From NCBI GenBank assembly GCA_963589425.1, contig CAVAKZ010000002.1, forward strand, positions 50,973-114,972: a stretch of 64,000 nt of DNA, written 5' to 3'. The DNA comes from CAKRJP01 sp963589425 (GTDB taxonomy: Bacteria > Bacillota > Clostridia > Lachnospirales > Lachnospiraceae). This document shows, one piece after another, positions 24,348 through 33,630 of this stretch. The stretch's first letter is position 1. The number at the start of each line of letters is the position of its first letter. A model generated the notes under the pieces. That model had not been told where the DNA came from, made no database searches, and worked only from the letters and a program-made list of their open reading frames with translations. The position numbers and the translations under genes are program-made.

Positions 24348-25623
24348 AATCTTTAGGCCCCTTCTGTTTCTTTAACAGCTGCCATTTTCTATGAGGCACC
24401 TCTTCACTATGCTCAAAGGATGCAAAAGGTAAAATCAAGAATACATTATAAGAAAATTCCATAAAGTGGTGTTCTATTACACAATGCAGGCATACCATAA
24501 CTAAAAGCCATAAAAACAAATGGTCCTTCCAGTTTTTAAATATCAGCACAACTAATACAAGTAATACTAAAGCAAATATAATCAATCCCTGTCTCAGTAA
24601 TATATTTACATAAGAACAATCCAAGAAAAAATAATCTGTCGCTTTTTCCGTTGTCCCTCCATTTCCATGCATTTCTACGTACTGCCCCCAAAGAGTGGCA
24701 TCATATCTTGTAAAACCCTCAAGTCCCCAGCCAAGTCTGTAATTTAAAGTTTTATCAATTGCCAAAAGGAATGAATTGTTTGGATTATAAAATCTGCTAA
24801 GCAAGATCATCATCACAGAAAAAACAAAAGGAAGGCACAGGCAACCAATACAGTAGATTTTTTCAAAAAGCTCAAAGAATCTTCCCTTTAAGTCCATCTT
24901 ATCCAAAACCTTAAATACCACAACACTTAGTGCCAGTATCCAAATTAATAGTACGCTGTTATTGGTATCGCAAAATATTTTTAGCAATATCCCCGCAGCC
25001 ACCATGGCTGCCAATTCGATATAGGATGTTTTAACTCTACGAATCAATACCCATACCAAAAACAAGAAAAAAATCTGCGCCGCAAAATCTGTCGGATAGC
25101 AGAAGCCAAACGCCTCCCTCACACGGCCTCCCGTTTGATGATAAATCAAATTCTCAAAGACACCAAATCGACTTGCAATAATGGTCATGATAATCATCGG
25201 AACCTTAATAACCACATACTCCTTTAAAATCGCTTCATATGGAATATCTTTCGCACAAAGAAGTAACAAGGCAATATCCATAATGCTGGCGTCTCCTGCT
25301 ATCTGAGAGTCCATAAAAAAAGCAAAGGCCACCATAATCCCCAAGAATACTTCCAGTATAGTCCATTTCTTTTGTTTGCCTAATGCATATTTTATAAAAA
25401 GATATGTAAACAAGATTGCTCGAAGATAGGACGCATTCCACCTAGTCCAATTATCCGGCCACATAATCGTCCATGTCTCATAATGTATCAAAAATATCCC
25501 AAAAACGAGTAAAAACATCACAAGGTCTTCCCTTGGACTAAGTACCATTTCTTTTTTCCTAGAATCTGTTCCATAGGTTCCGGATAAAATACTAGTCAGA
25601 GTCTGTTTTAAACTATCTATCAT
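24340..25623 (-). CDS. Wzy-like polysaccharide polymerase (polytopic membrane protein)
   Basis: This 427-residue protein has about ten to twelve hydrophobic helices with a large outside loop around residues 280-335 (YNPNNSFLLAIDKTLNYRLG and following). It has little sequence signature, which is normal for Wzy polymerases. Its position at the head of an operon, before the initiating transferase and the Alg14/13 pair, supports this role. It follows a strong promoter. A membrane protein of another function cannot be excluded. Confidence 0.65.
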   Translation of the reverse strand: MIDSLKQTLTSILSGTYGTDSRKKEMVLSPREDLVMFLLVFGIFLIHYETWTIMWPDNWTRWNASYLRAILFTYLFIKYALGKQKKWTILEVFLGIMVAFAFFMDSQIAGDASIMDIALLLLCAKDIPYEAILKEYVVIKVPMIIMTIIASRFGVFENLIYHQTGGRVREAFGFCYPTDFAAQIFFLFLVWVLIRRVKTSYIELAAMVAAGILLKIFCDTNNSVLLIWILALSVVVFKVLDKMDLKGRFFELFEKIYCIGCLCLPFVFSVMMILLSRFYNPNNSFLLAIDKTLNYRLGWGLEGFTRYDATLWGQYVEMHGNGGTTEKATDYFFLDCSYVNILLRQGLIIFALVLLVLVVLIFKNWKDHLFLWLLVMVCLHCVIEHHFMEFSYNVFLILPFASFEHSEEVPHRKWQLLKKQKGPKDYV

Positions 25624-25659
25624 ACGCTTTCCCTTTTATTTCAAATTATATACTCATCT

Positions 25660-25688
25660 AGTATACCGAATTACGACAAATCAAGCAA
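25660..25688 (-). promoter_or_regulatory. Promoter of the second half of the polysaccharide locus
   Basis: On the minus strand TTGCTT (25688-25683) and TATACT (25665-25660) are separated by exactly 17 bases, about 37 bases before the polymerase start codon. With the terminator just upstream it makes the genes from 25.6 kb down to about 15.6 kb a separate transcription unit. Confidence 0.65.
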
Positions 25689-25726
25689 TAGTCTCCCTCT
25701 GTTTTCGTCGTTTTTTCTTTATATAA

Positions 25727-25766
25727 TACAAAAAATGCCGAATCCATATCCGCGAATTCGACATTT
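25727..25766 (-). terminator. Terminator ending the upstream polysaccharide operon
   Basis: An 11-bp stem with one mismatch (25733-25743 with 25756-25766) is followed on the minus strand by a run of T. It lies 45 bases beyond the acyltransferase pseudogene. Confidence 0.7.
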
Positions 25767-25810
25767 CCAATTATTCACTATTAAAAATTCACAAAGCCTT
25801 GCGACTTCTA

Positions 25811-26793
25811 TTAGGACCTTAAAGGCAATAAGGCTCCCTTTATCTTCCTCTTGCAAAATACTATCGCATAACTTACCAGTAGGATTACTACAGTTTTCAT
25901 GCAGAAACTCCGAAACCAGTTTATGGAAATCGGCAAGTAAGAATAAATATATTGATCCCATTTAAAATACATCAGCTCTAAACAATGAACCGCCAAAATT
26001 ATCATTGAATTTTCTCCAAGCCAAGAAAAGGTTCTAGTCAAGAAGTAATTGCGTTCAAAAATTCTTCCCACAGAAACACACACTATACTTCCTGCAACAG
26101 CTTCCACCATAGAAAGGAATCCCAATGGATAAGATCTTGTGGCAAGTTCAATATATGTCCCATTTTTTAAAAAATAAATCCAAATACAAAATGGAATAAC
26201 CAATGTAAACAGACTTGACTGTTGAAAGAAGTCAGACTTCTGCATCCAATTCCCCACAGCTACAAAAGGAAGTGCCACCATAGCTACATCAAGACTCCAT
26301 GGCATGTATGCATAATATTTTCCCAACAGATATCCGCCTATAGCAAAGACTGTATTGCTGTTTAATCAGGTACTGTACTAGAATTAGGGCAAAGAACAAG
26401 GCCGGCAGAAACCACAAAGAACCGATAATTCCTATATGAAAAGATCCGTTATATTCTATCGTTCCGCTTCCATATACTGCTGCCAAAAACCAATATTTAA
26501 TCGTGGAAATCATCTGAGATATTCCATGATTAGTAATAATACTTGCTATCGTGGCACCTACTATAATACACACACAGGTAATTATATATGGGAACATTAA
26601 TTGTTTCGCCTTTTTCTTTACAAAAGAGACATCATCTTCGGGCTTCATAAAATATCCGCTGATCAGAAAGAAAATCGGCACACGGAAAGTAAATACAACC
26701 TGATTAATCGCAGCATTGTCCAAATGGCCTGCAATGATTGCGACCATGGATATTCCTTTTGCTATATCAAAATAATCGATTCTTTTTTGCCAT
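25811..26793 (-). pseudogene. Acyltransferase family 3 gene with two +1 frameshifts
   Basis: Three frames together encode an O-acyltransferase. ATG 26793 begins M-A-K and, if the A6 run at 26782-26787 is taken as A5, continues KRIDYFDIAKGISMVAIIAGH, the standard start of the family. The middle frame runs to about 26355, with FFLISGYF and WFLPALFF. Near 26355 one extra A must be removed to enter the last frame, which reads IGGYLLGKYYAYM and has four more membrane helices to the stop at 25811. Two single-base insertions in short A runs suggest either real decay or systematic read error. If functional it would acetylate a surface glycan. Confidence 0.75.
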
Positions 26794-26865
26794 TAATCTT
26801 TATATTCTCCATTCCCTCTTTCTCCTTCTCTGCTTCTTCCTTATCAGTTTCAATACACTATACTT

Positions 26866-28389
26866 CTAATACGCACACAAATACAGGGTATCCCCTACAA
26901 TAACCATCTGTTCCTCATTCATCTGATACCAGTCTTTCCCTTTAAAGTGCTCCTCGTAGATCTCATCGGGCGCCTCTACCTGGCTGATTTCTCTTCCCAC
27001 CAGACATTTCATAGCTACTGGTGATGCCCAGACGTTACAAAATGCCCTCTCATTCACTGCACCATAGCACACTGCCTCCGGTACATTTCCTGTAACATTT
27101 TCATCCCAGTAAAGGGCAATCTTTGTTACCTGTACTCCCGTTTTCTCTTCATACTCATACAAATATCCGTCAATTAGCTGGGCTTCATACCGGTCTAGTT
27201 CGTTGGTCTGATAATGACTGATTTCTACTCCTAAGGTTCCCCGATATTGCATCAGAACAAAGCAAGCAATATACAATGGAATAAACAGATTCCTTTTCCA
27301 ATCAATTTTCACATTCAAAAGCAGTAAAATTAATATGGCAGGCGGAATTGCTCCCATAATATAAGTTGTCCTTGGAACCACATCAATAGCATTTACATCC
27401 GTCATAATGTATGGTGCATAAATTCCAAGGAGCAGGATTATACAATAATAAGCTGCAAAAACAAGCGTCTTCCAGCTTTTCTTTTTTACAACATAATAGA
27501 GCATATAAATTGCCATCAGTCCAATGAATAGAATGTACACATATCGTGGCATAACATTTGCCGAGGAAGTAAGCAAATTATATAGCCCCTCCGTAGTTTT
27601 AAGAAATGTCAGCTTTAAATCAAGGCTCTGAGCAGCTCGGGAGGCTCCCCCAAGTTTTGTTTCAACTACATTAAGGGAAGCTGCAATCAAATAGGTGCTA
27701 CCTATAGCTAAATTGTTGCGAATAAAATTTCTGATACTGTCAAAGGTATCTCTTGCTCCTAAAATTGCAATTATTACCAAAAGTGCAAAATTTCCTTGAT
27801 GACCATTAATTCCCAAAATAGCAAACACCACTCCTAAGATATAGTATTTCTTTTCATTGTACCTCAAAAATTTTAATACACACAGGCTTCCCAGAGTATC
27901 CAACAAAATCCCCAAACACATGATTCCTGTATATTCCGCAAAGATAAAATCTTCCAGCAGGAATATATTCGACACCAGCAAAAAGGATGCTAGTCCAAGT
28001 CCCACTTTCTGGTATTTATGATCTGGCTTTTCATTCACGTCACAAAGCATCCGGTAGATCAAAGCTTCAGCCCCTGTAATAGATAGGATTGCCAAGGTCC
28101 AAGACAAAAGTTCCTCCAGTCGAAAAGGCATATGAACCAGCTCACAAAAATTCAAAAGCAAAACCATAAGCCAGCGACCATTGGACCAATACTGGAAAGT
28201 AGTAAGTTTCCATCCCATGGCTTCTGCCCAATAAGTATCTTCTGCGTAATGCATGAATATGAACATTCCATACAAAAACAAATTCCCTATCAAGAATAAG
28301 AGGAAGCTTTGATATTCCTTGCAAATTTTTTCTATCTTTTCAATCATCTGAAACTTTTCCCTCGATTTACACTTACTGTTACTCTCCAT
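26866..28389 (-). CDS. GtrII-like membrane glycosyltransferase (GT-C)
   Basis: This 507-residue protein has about ten membrane helices, an early outer loop with DTYWAEAMGW and YWSNGRW, and a soluble C-terminal part of about 110 residues. The YWSNGRW stretch and topology resemble the Glucos_trans_II (GtrII/GtrV) family, which adds glucose side groups to polysaccharides outside the membrane using polyprenyl-phosphate-glucose. No GtrA/GtrB pair is nearby, so the lipid donor would have to be made elsewhere. It lies in line with the ApbE and acetylation genes. Confidence 0.65.
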   Translation of the reverse strand: MESNSKCKSREKFQMIEKIEKICKEYQSFLLFLIGNLFLYGMFIFMHYAEDTYWAEAMGWKLTTFQYWSNGRWLMVLLLNFCELVHMPFRLEELLSWTLAILSITGAEALIYRMLCDVNEKPDHKYQKVGLGLASFLLVSNIFLLEDFIFAEYTGIMCLGILLDTLGSLCVLKFLRYNEKKYYILGVVFAILGINGHQGNFALLVIIAILGARDTFDSIRNFIRNNLAIGSTYLIAASLNVVETKLGGASRAAQSLDLKLTFLKTTEGLYNLLTSSANVMPRYVYILFIGLMAIYMLYYVVKKKSWKTLVFAAYYCIILLLGIYAPYIMTDVNAIDVVPRTTYIMGAIPPAILILLLLNVKIDWKRNLFIPLYIACFVLMQYRGTLGVEISHYQTNELDRYEAQLIDGYLYEYEEKTGVQVTKIALYWDENVTGNVPEAVCYGAVNERAFCNVWASPVAMKCLVGREISQVEAPDEIYEEHFKGKDWYQMNEEQMVIVGDTLYLCAY

Positions 28390-28411
28390 CCAAAATTGTT
28401 AATGAAACTAA

Positions 28412-29539
28412 TTACTTGAGTTTCACCACTTCCACCTTATGCCCTTTAGCCTCAAACTCCTCTGCTATCCCTTCTGTCACATACAGGCTTCCGTCTTCCG
28501 TCTCCAAGATCCCATCAAATTCCTCACTGTGGTCTCTCCAATACTTAATGGCCTCTTCCTTCCCCATAATAAAAAGAGAAGTGGACAAGCCATCTGCCAG
28601 GGTCCCGTCGGAGCTTACTATAGTAACCGACAGCAGACCGCTGTCCGCCGGATATCCGGTTCTTGGGTCTATAATATGGTGATAGGTCTTTCCCTCTTCT
28701 TCAAAGTATCTTTCGTATCCCCCGGAGGTGATCACTGCCTGGTCTTTTATAGACAGGGTTCCCAGGTAACCTTCTTTTCCTTCCGGGTCCTGGATCCCTA
28801 CTTTCCACTTGCTGCCATCGGTTTTGCTGCCCAGGGCCTGAACATTTCCTCCTAAGTTCACCAGGCCGCTTGTCACTCCCAGGTCCTTATAGATCTTCAT
28901 AATTCTGGAGGATGTATATCCCTTGGCAATGCCTCCAAAGTCGATCTTCATGCCTTCCTCTTCAAATTTAACCCTATTCTCTTCTTCATTATACTGAATC
29001 TTTGAAACATCAGCCAGGCTTAGCAAGTTCTGCAACTCACTCTTGTCAGGAACCTTGTAGTCCTGGGTGGGAAAGCCCCAGGCTTCCATAACAGGATAGA
29101 TTGCAATATCAAACAATCCTCCCGTAGACTCATACAATTCCATGGATTTTTCTAAAAGATACTGGGTATCTTCTGTTAGGCTTCCCCCGCCATTGGCATT
29201 AAGTTTTGACACCTGGCTGTCCGCATTTCCCGTTGACAAGGCTTGGTCTAATCGCTTAATTTCCTCTGCTGCCTGGTCGACAGCTTCTTCTCCCTTGTCT
29301 CCGTAAGCTGTCAGGGTCATGTAGGTATCCATGGCAAATAGGTCTTTGGTGGCTACTTGATCCCCCTGGGTGGTCATGGTAACCTGGGTCTTGGATTCTG
29401 TAACTGTGGAGTCAGCTTCTGTTTCTGCTGTTCCGGTCCCGGACTTTTCCCCTCCACTTCCTGACCTTCCAAAATTGCCACATGCCGTTAGAAGCAGTAT
29501 TCCTGCAATACAGCCCGCCACTAGTCTTTTTTTATTCAT
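28412..29539 (-). CDS. apbE: FAD:protein FMN transferase, lipoprotein
   Basis: This 375-residue protein has a lipoprotein signal ending LLTAC (Cys20) and an ApbE fold: DTYMTLTAYGD near residue 68, EGMKIDFGGIAKGYTSSR near 195-215 and ITSGGYERYFEEEG. It covalently attaches FMN to threonine residues of extracytoplasmic flavoproteins such as Rnf subunits or extracellular electron-transfer proteins. It sits inside the polysaccharide cluster without an obvious FMN-carrying partner there, so it may be a passenger. The residue and domain order are complete, so it should be active. Confidence 0.92.
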   Translation of the reverse strand: MNKKRLVAGCIAGILLLTACGNFGRSGSGGEKSGTGTAETEADSTVTESKTQVTMTTQGDQVATKDLFAMDTYMTLTAYGDKGEEAVDQAAEEIKRLDQALSTGNADSQVSKLNANGGGSLTEDTQYLLEKSMELYESTGGLFDIAIYPVMEAWGFPTQDYKVPDKSELQNLLSLADVSKIQYNEEENRVKFEEEGMKIDFGGIAKGYTSSRIMKIYKDLGVTSGLVNLGGNVQALGSKTDGSKWKVGIQDPEGKEGYLGTLSIKDQAVITSGGYERYFEEEGKTYHHIIDPRTGYPADSGLLSVTIVSSDGTLADGLSTSLFIMGKEEAIKYWRDHSEEFDGILETEDGSLYVTEGIAEEFEAKGHKVEVVKLK

Positions 29540-29623
29540 TTCATTTCTCCGATAGTCCCTAGCTTTTTAATTTAAGCCTTTTTCGATTTAATCCAAAAAA
29601 TCCTTATTAATACCAAAAATCTT

Positions 29624-31036
29624 TTATTTATAATCTTCCACTTCTACCCATGCCTCAAAATAAACCTGGGCTCCTTCTTCCTTAAAGTTTTTCTCATCCA
29701 GGGTACAGCTTACACTACCATCTTCCTCCACCTTAAAGTCGAACTGTTTCCCGTCCATAATCAGATACCCTCTTGTGCACCAGGTATCCCCAATACCTAG
29801 TTCTTCTCTTGGTATTTTAAGCTTTACCAAGCATTCCCCTTCTTCCTCTACCTCATAGGAAAGATCTGACAGATTTCGCAAATCTCCCTCATGGGCGGAA
29901 AGATCCAACAGGGGATTTAAAATCTTGTAGTGCAAGCCATCCCAAGAGAAGTAATTCCCATTTAATGTGTATTCTGCAGTCTCTAATATCACCACATCCG
30001 GCTGAAAGATATTAAAGTAGTAATCAAAATCCAAGAAATTTTCGTAGTTGTGGATGGCATCGTACTCTTTAAAGGAACTTTCGATCAAACGATACCTTTC
30101 ATTGGCATTGTAGTAACTGCCCTGAAACATGAGAACCCGTGGCAAACCCTCTGTGTCTTCTCCTTGATTTACCAGCATCACCTTTTCGTTGTAATCCTTA
30201 TCCAGTTCCAGGGCGCTATATTCTTCCGTATGGTCTTCAAGATCCCCTTCTTTTAAATTATCAAAGTAAGGAACGATCTCATCAATGTTGAATTTCGACA
30301 CCGGAAGACTTAGTTCCTCTTCATCATAGATTTCAAAGTCAGAGAATTCCAATTGCTTTACAGAAGGGAAATATTCTGCCACTTTTTCTAAGAGATGGTT
30401 GGTGCCATAGAAGGCTCCAAGCTCATTCCAATGGCCTGCATCATACTCCTTATTGTAGACCTGCTCGGTTTTATGTTTTTCGATTAAAAGCTCTTCGTTT
30501 GAGATATAGTTTATGCCGTACTCCTGTAGCTTTTTTTCCATAGACTTATTGGTAAGATCCTGGTAGTTATAGCCTTCCGGCAAATACTCCTGATATACCG
30601 ATGTTTTGGAAGGATTCAAGCAATAGATAAAGGGGACCCCTCTTTCCTCACAATAATCCTGGACCCGTTTTAAATAGTCACAGAATAAATCCTGAAATTC
30701 TTCATCACAGGTCTCATTGCTCATTTTGGAAAAGACATAGCCATCCTTTCCCCAAGTATACTGGGGATGTACCATCATGCCAAACACCTGGTTATTTAAC
30801 TCTGTATACAAATCAATGGCCTGGCTGCGGAATCCTATACGGTCACTAAGATAATCATCTACCATGCCGGTAAAGGATTCTTCGTCGGTAACTTCCCACT
30901 CTGTCAGCATTCGATTGTCAATTTCGGAAATGGCTTCGGGTTCTGTATTTAATTTATACATAAGACTGCCTAGACCCAGGGCTATTAGACCTAGGAAGGC
31001 CCCCTGAATCACGGGTTTATATTTCATTTTACTCAT
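29624..31036 (-). CDS. AlgX/AlgJ-like (DHHW) O-acetylation protein
   Basis: This 470-residue protein has one N-terminal membrane helix and an extracellular SGNH-like domain: LSDRIGFRSQAIDLY, then GKDGYVF, YCLNPSKTSVY and DAGHWNELGAF (likely Asp-x-x-His). Such proteins work with MBOAT proteins to transfer acetyl groups to exported polysaccharides. The MBOAT gene is directly upstream, 18 bases away. Together they form an acetylation module of the AlgI/AlgX type. The catalytic Ser lies in a loop I cannot place with certainty. Confidence 0.8.
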   Translation of the reverse strand: MSKMKYKPVIQGAFLGLIALGLGSLMYKLNTEPEAISEIDNRMLTEWEVTDEESFTGMVDDYLSDRIGFRSQAIDLYTELNNQVFGMMVHPQYTWGKDGYVFSKMSNETCDEEFQDLFCDYLKRVQDYCEERGVPFIYCLNPSKTSVYQEYLPEGYNYQDLTNKSMEKKLQEYGINYISNEELLIEKHKTEQVYNKEYDAGHWNELGAFYGTNHLLEKVAEYFPSVKQLEFSDFEIYDEEELSLPVSKFNIDEIVPYFDNLKEGDLEDHTEEYSALELDKDYNEKVMLVNQGEDTEGLPRVLMFQGSYYNANERYRLIESSFKEYDAIHNYENFLDFDYYFNIFQPDVVILETAEYTLNGNYFSWDGLHYKILNPLLDLSAHEGDLRNLSDLSYEVEEEGECLVKLKIPREELGIGDTWCTRGYLIMDGKQFDFKVEEDGSVSCTLDEKNFKEEGAQVYFEAWVEVEDYK

Positions 31037-31054
31037 ACAACTGCTCCCAATCCC

Positions 31055-32479
31055 CTAAAATTGAAAATACAAGAATGGTGAATACCCCTCTGATACGACG
31101 GTAATGTAACACAGGAATAAACATCCTAACAAGAATAGATATTTCACAATATGAAACAGCAAACTCTCCTGCTCCAGCTTCCTATAAAGGTCCTGAACTT
31201 TCTGTCTGCTGCAAATGATAGTTCCAAGAATAATCACTGCCCAGATGGTAAGGAGTCTTGGTGTAAGGAAGTAGATAGCCGAGAAGGAAGACTTCTTACC
31301 TATTCCAACCAAATATCCGGCGAACATCTCAAGTTCTTTATGGCCCGATACATTGAAGGCAATCCATCCTAAGCTTACGATGGTAAAGGTTACCGCCCAT
31401 TTAAACACCTTCGGTATCTTCTCATACCAGTCCTTTTTCATAATAAAGCGCTCGATGACTACGCAGACTCCATGTAAGCATCCCCAGAGAAAATATACAG
31501 ATCCTGCGCCATGCCAGATTCCTGTTAGCAAAAATACGATAAATAAATTTACATATACATTTCCTTTGCGGCTTCCTCCCAAGGGAATATAGAGGTAATT
31601 CTTAAACCAGGTTCCTAAGGAGATGTGCCATCTTCTCCAAAATTCTGTAATAGATGTGCTAAGATAAGGGAAGTTAAAATTCTCCTTAAAATGGAATCCG
31701 AACATTTTGGCCATTCCAATTGCCATGTCAGAATATCCGGAAAAATCCATATACAGGCCCAGGGCATAACACAAGACCACGATCCAGGCGGTGCCTGCAT
31801 CCATACCCTCTGCCATATTGTAAAATTTATCGGTGTAGGTTTGGCTTAGGATGTCCCCAAGGAGGACTTTTTTTGACATTCCTATAATGAAACGCTCCAG
31901 TCCTGCCACAAATTCTCCATAGGTGATCTGCCTGTCTCTTAATTCCTTTTCCATATCCCGGTAAAGCACAATCGGCCCCTGGGTAATCTTTGGAAAGAAG
32001 GAAAGATATAAGGCAAACTGCAGGAGATTCTTGGTAGGCTTTGCCTGGTCTTGATATAGATCCATGAGATAGGAAATACATTCGAAAATAATAAAGGAAA
32101 TTCCCAAAGGTGCAACGATTTTTTCCAAGGTATTTCCACTTTGAAGAATCTTAAAATCCACTAAGTCGTCATATATCCGCTCGAAATATTTGTAATAAAT
32201 TAGAAGCCCTATATTAAAGAAGACCCCCATTATCAATACCCAACGAAGCTTCTTATTACTGCCGCCAATCAGTCCTACTGCGTAGTTTACGAAAATCAAA
32301 ACTGCCAGCACTGTAAGATACTGACTTCCACTCCAGTAATAAAAAAGAATGGAAAACATAAGAAGTACTATATTTTCCAGTAGAATCTTATGTTTCCCAC
32401 CAATTTTGTGTAGGCCCAGCACCAGCAAAATGGCTGGCACCAGGCAGATATAAATAAATGAAAAGGAATCAAATACCAT
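31055..32479 (-). CDS. MBOAT O-acyltransferase (AlgI/DltB-like)
   Basis: This 474-residue membrane protein has about eleven helices, the MBOAT stretches FWRRWHISLGTWFKNYLYIP and GIWHGAGSVYFLWGCLHG, with the invariant His in the latter. It moves acetyl groups across the membrane to the DHHW-family partner encoded directly downstream. It is of the AlgI/PatA subgroup rather than DltB, since no dltA/C/D genes are nearby. Confidence 0.92.
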   Translation of the reverse strand: MVFDSFSFIYICLVPAILLVLGLHKIGGKHKILLENIVLLMFSILFYYWSGSQYLTVLAVLIFVNYAVGLIGGSNKKLRWVLIMGVFFNIGLLIYYKYFERIYDDLVDFKILQSGNTLEKIVAPLGISFIIFECISYLMDLYQDQAKPTKNLLQFALYLSFFPKITQGPIVLYRDMEKELRDRQITYGEFVAGLERFIIGMSKKVLLGDILSQTYTDKFYNMAEGMDAGTAWIVVLCYALGLYMDFSGYSDMAIGMAKMFGFHFKENFNFPYLSTSITEFWRRWHISLGTWFKNYLYIPLGGSRKGNVYVNLFIVFLLTGIWHGAGSVYFLWGCLHGVCVVIERFIMKKDWYEKIPKVFKWAVTFTIVSLGWIAFNVSGHKELEMFAGYLVGIGKKSSFSAIYFLTPRLLTIWAVIILGTIICSRQKVQDLYRKLEQESLLFHIVKYLFLLGCLFLCYITVVSEGYSPFLYFQF

Positions 32480-32508
32480 AGGCTCTCCACTACAGCTTAT
32501 CCGTCATA

Positions 32509-33513
32509 TTACTTTCTATTTCGAATCTTTGAAAGTCCCACAATAAGTCTGTACATTTCAAAATTTGTTTTTCTAAGAAGGCGCAGCATACCGCTAAGCT
32601 CTCCAGATCTTTTATATACGTAAGGGCTTTTCTCTTTAATGGTTGCATCAAATTCCATAAACATTTTTTTGATATGTTTATCCCCTAAGGAATAGCTAGA
32701 AAATATAGATGCCTGATCATTTACCATGTCCCCAATTCTTCTAGCCATGTAAGCACCCTTCACTTTATTGTAATCCGGTTGCTTTTTGTAGTCAATAATA
32801 TAATCTAGCACATGATAGATAACATCTATATGATTTTGAATATGCTTTTGAAATCCAGCCATGCTAACACTCTGGGTAGCCTGTGCCAAACGGTACATAT
32901 ATACATAGATATCAAAATATACCACGGTATTTACATAAGGGATGGGATATAAAATATATTCCACATCTACGTAGAAGCAGTGCTCATCCAAACGGATATT
33001 ATGATCCTTTAGAATAGCTGTGCGGATGACCAAGGCATGCATGGAAATTTTGGTTTCTTTTGCAATGGCGGAAAATTCCAGATTTTTTTCTGCTGGAAGC
33101 CAGTTAAAACTTACTGGTGTCTTTTCCTTCGTTCCATCATCCACCTCGTAGTAGTTCGTAACTACATAATCTGCATCACAGCTTTTTAGCTTTTGAATCA
33201 GCTGATAAAAACCCTCCTTATCTACCCAGTCATCTCCGTCTACCACCTTAAAATAAGTTCCTCTGGCCTCCTTGATTCCCCGGTTAATAGTGGAACCGTG
33301 TCCTCCATTTTCTTTAGAAATCACGCGGAAGCTATCTGGATATTTCTCCTTATAGGTCTTTCCAATTTTAGCCGTATCATCCTTAGATCCGTCATCTACG
33401 ATTAATACTTCGATATCTTCAAGGATTCTCTCATCCATAAAAGAATCTAAGGTGTTCTCCAAAAATTTTTCCACGTTGTAAGACGGCACTGTTATGGTTA
33501 ATACTTTACTCAT
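32509..33513 (-). CDS. Glycosyltransferase family 2
   Basis: This 334-residue enzyme has a GT-A fold: LTITVPSYNVEKFLENTLDS, VLIVDDGSKDDT, ENGGHGSTINRG and the metal site VDGDDW. It lacks membrane helices. It probably adds one residue to the growing glycan on the cytoplasmic side. The gene follows another GT2 gene by 95 bases, a gap containing a short direct repeat. Confidence 0.88.
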   Translation of the reverse strand: MSKVLTITVPSYNVEKFLENTLDSFMDERILEDIEVLIVDDGSKDDTAKIGKTYKEKYPDSFRVISKENGGHGSTINRGIKEARGTYFKVVDGDDWVDKEGFYQLIQKLKSCDADYVVTNYYEVDDGTKEKTPVSFNWLPAEKNLEFSAIAKETKISMHALVIRTAILKDHNIRLDEHCFYVDVEYILYPIPYVNTVVYFDIYVYMYRLAQATQSVSMAGFQKHIQNHIDVIYHVLDYIIDYKKQPDYNKVKGAYMARRIGDMVNDQASIFSSYSLGDKHIKKMFMEFDATIKEKSPYVYKRSGELSGMLRLLRKTNFEMYRLIVGLSKIRNRK

Positions 33514-33554
33514 AATTTCCCTTTAATCCTCTCTTTTTCCTTACTTTTATCTAT

Positions 33555-33630
33555 GGATTCTGCCTTCATTTATAAATTTTGCTTCTATTTATGTTATGAA
33601 TTCTGCTTTCATTTATGAATTTTACTTCTA
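33555..33630 (-). repeat. Imperfect direct repeat at the end of a GT2 gene
   Basis: About 32 bases around 33555-33586 recur at 33598-33630, with a 43-base period and a few mismatches. The second copy contains the stop codon of the downstream-facing GT2 gene, so the non-coding copy looks like a duplicated gene end. Confidence 0.6.
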
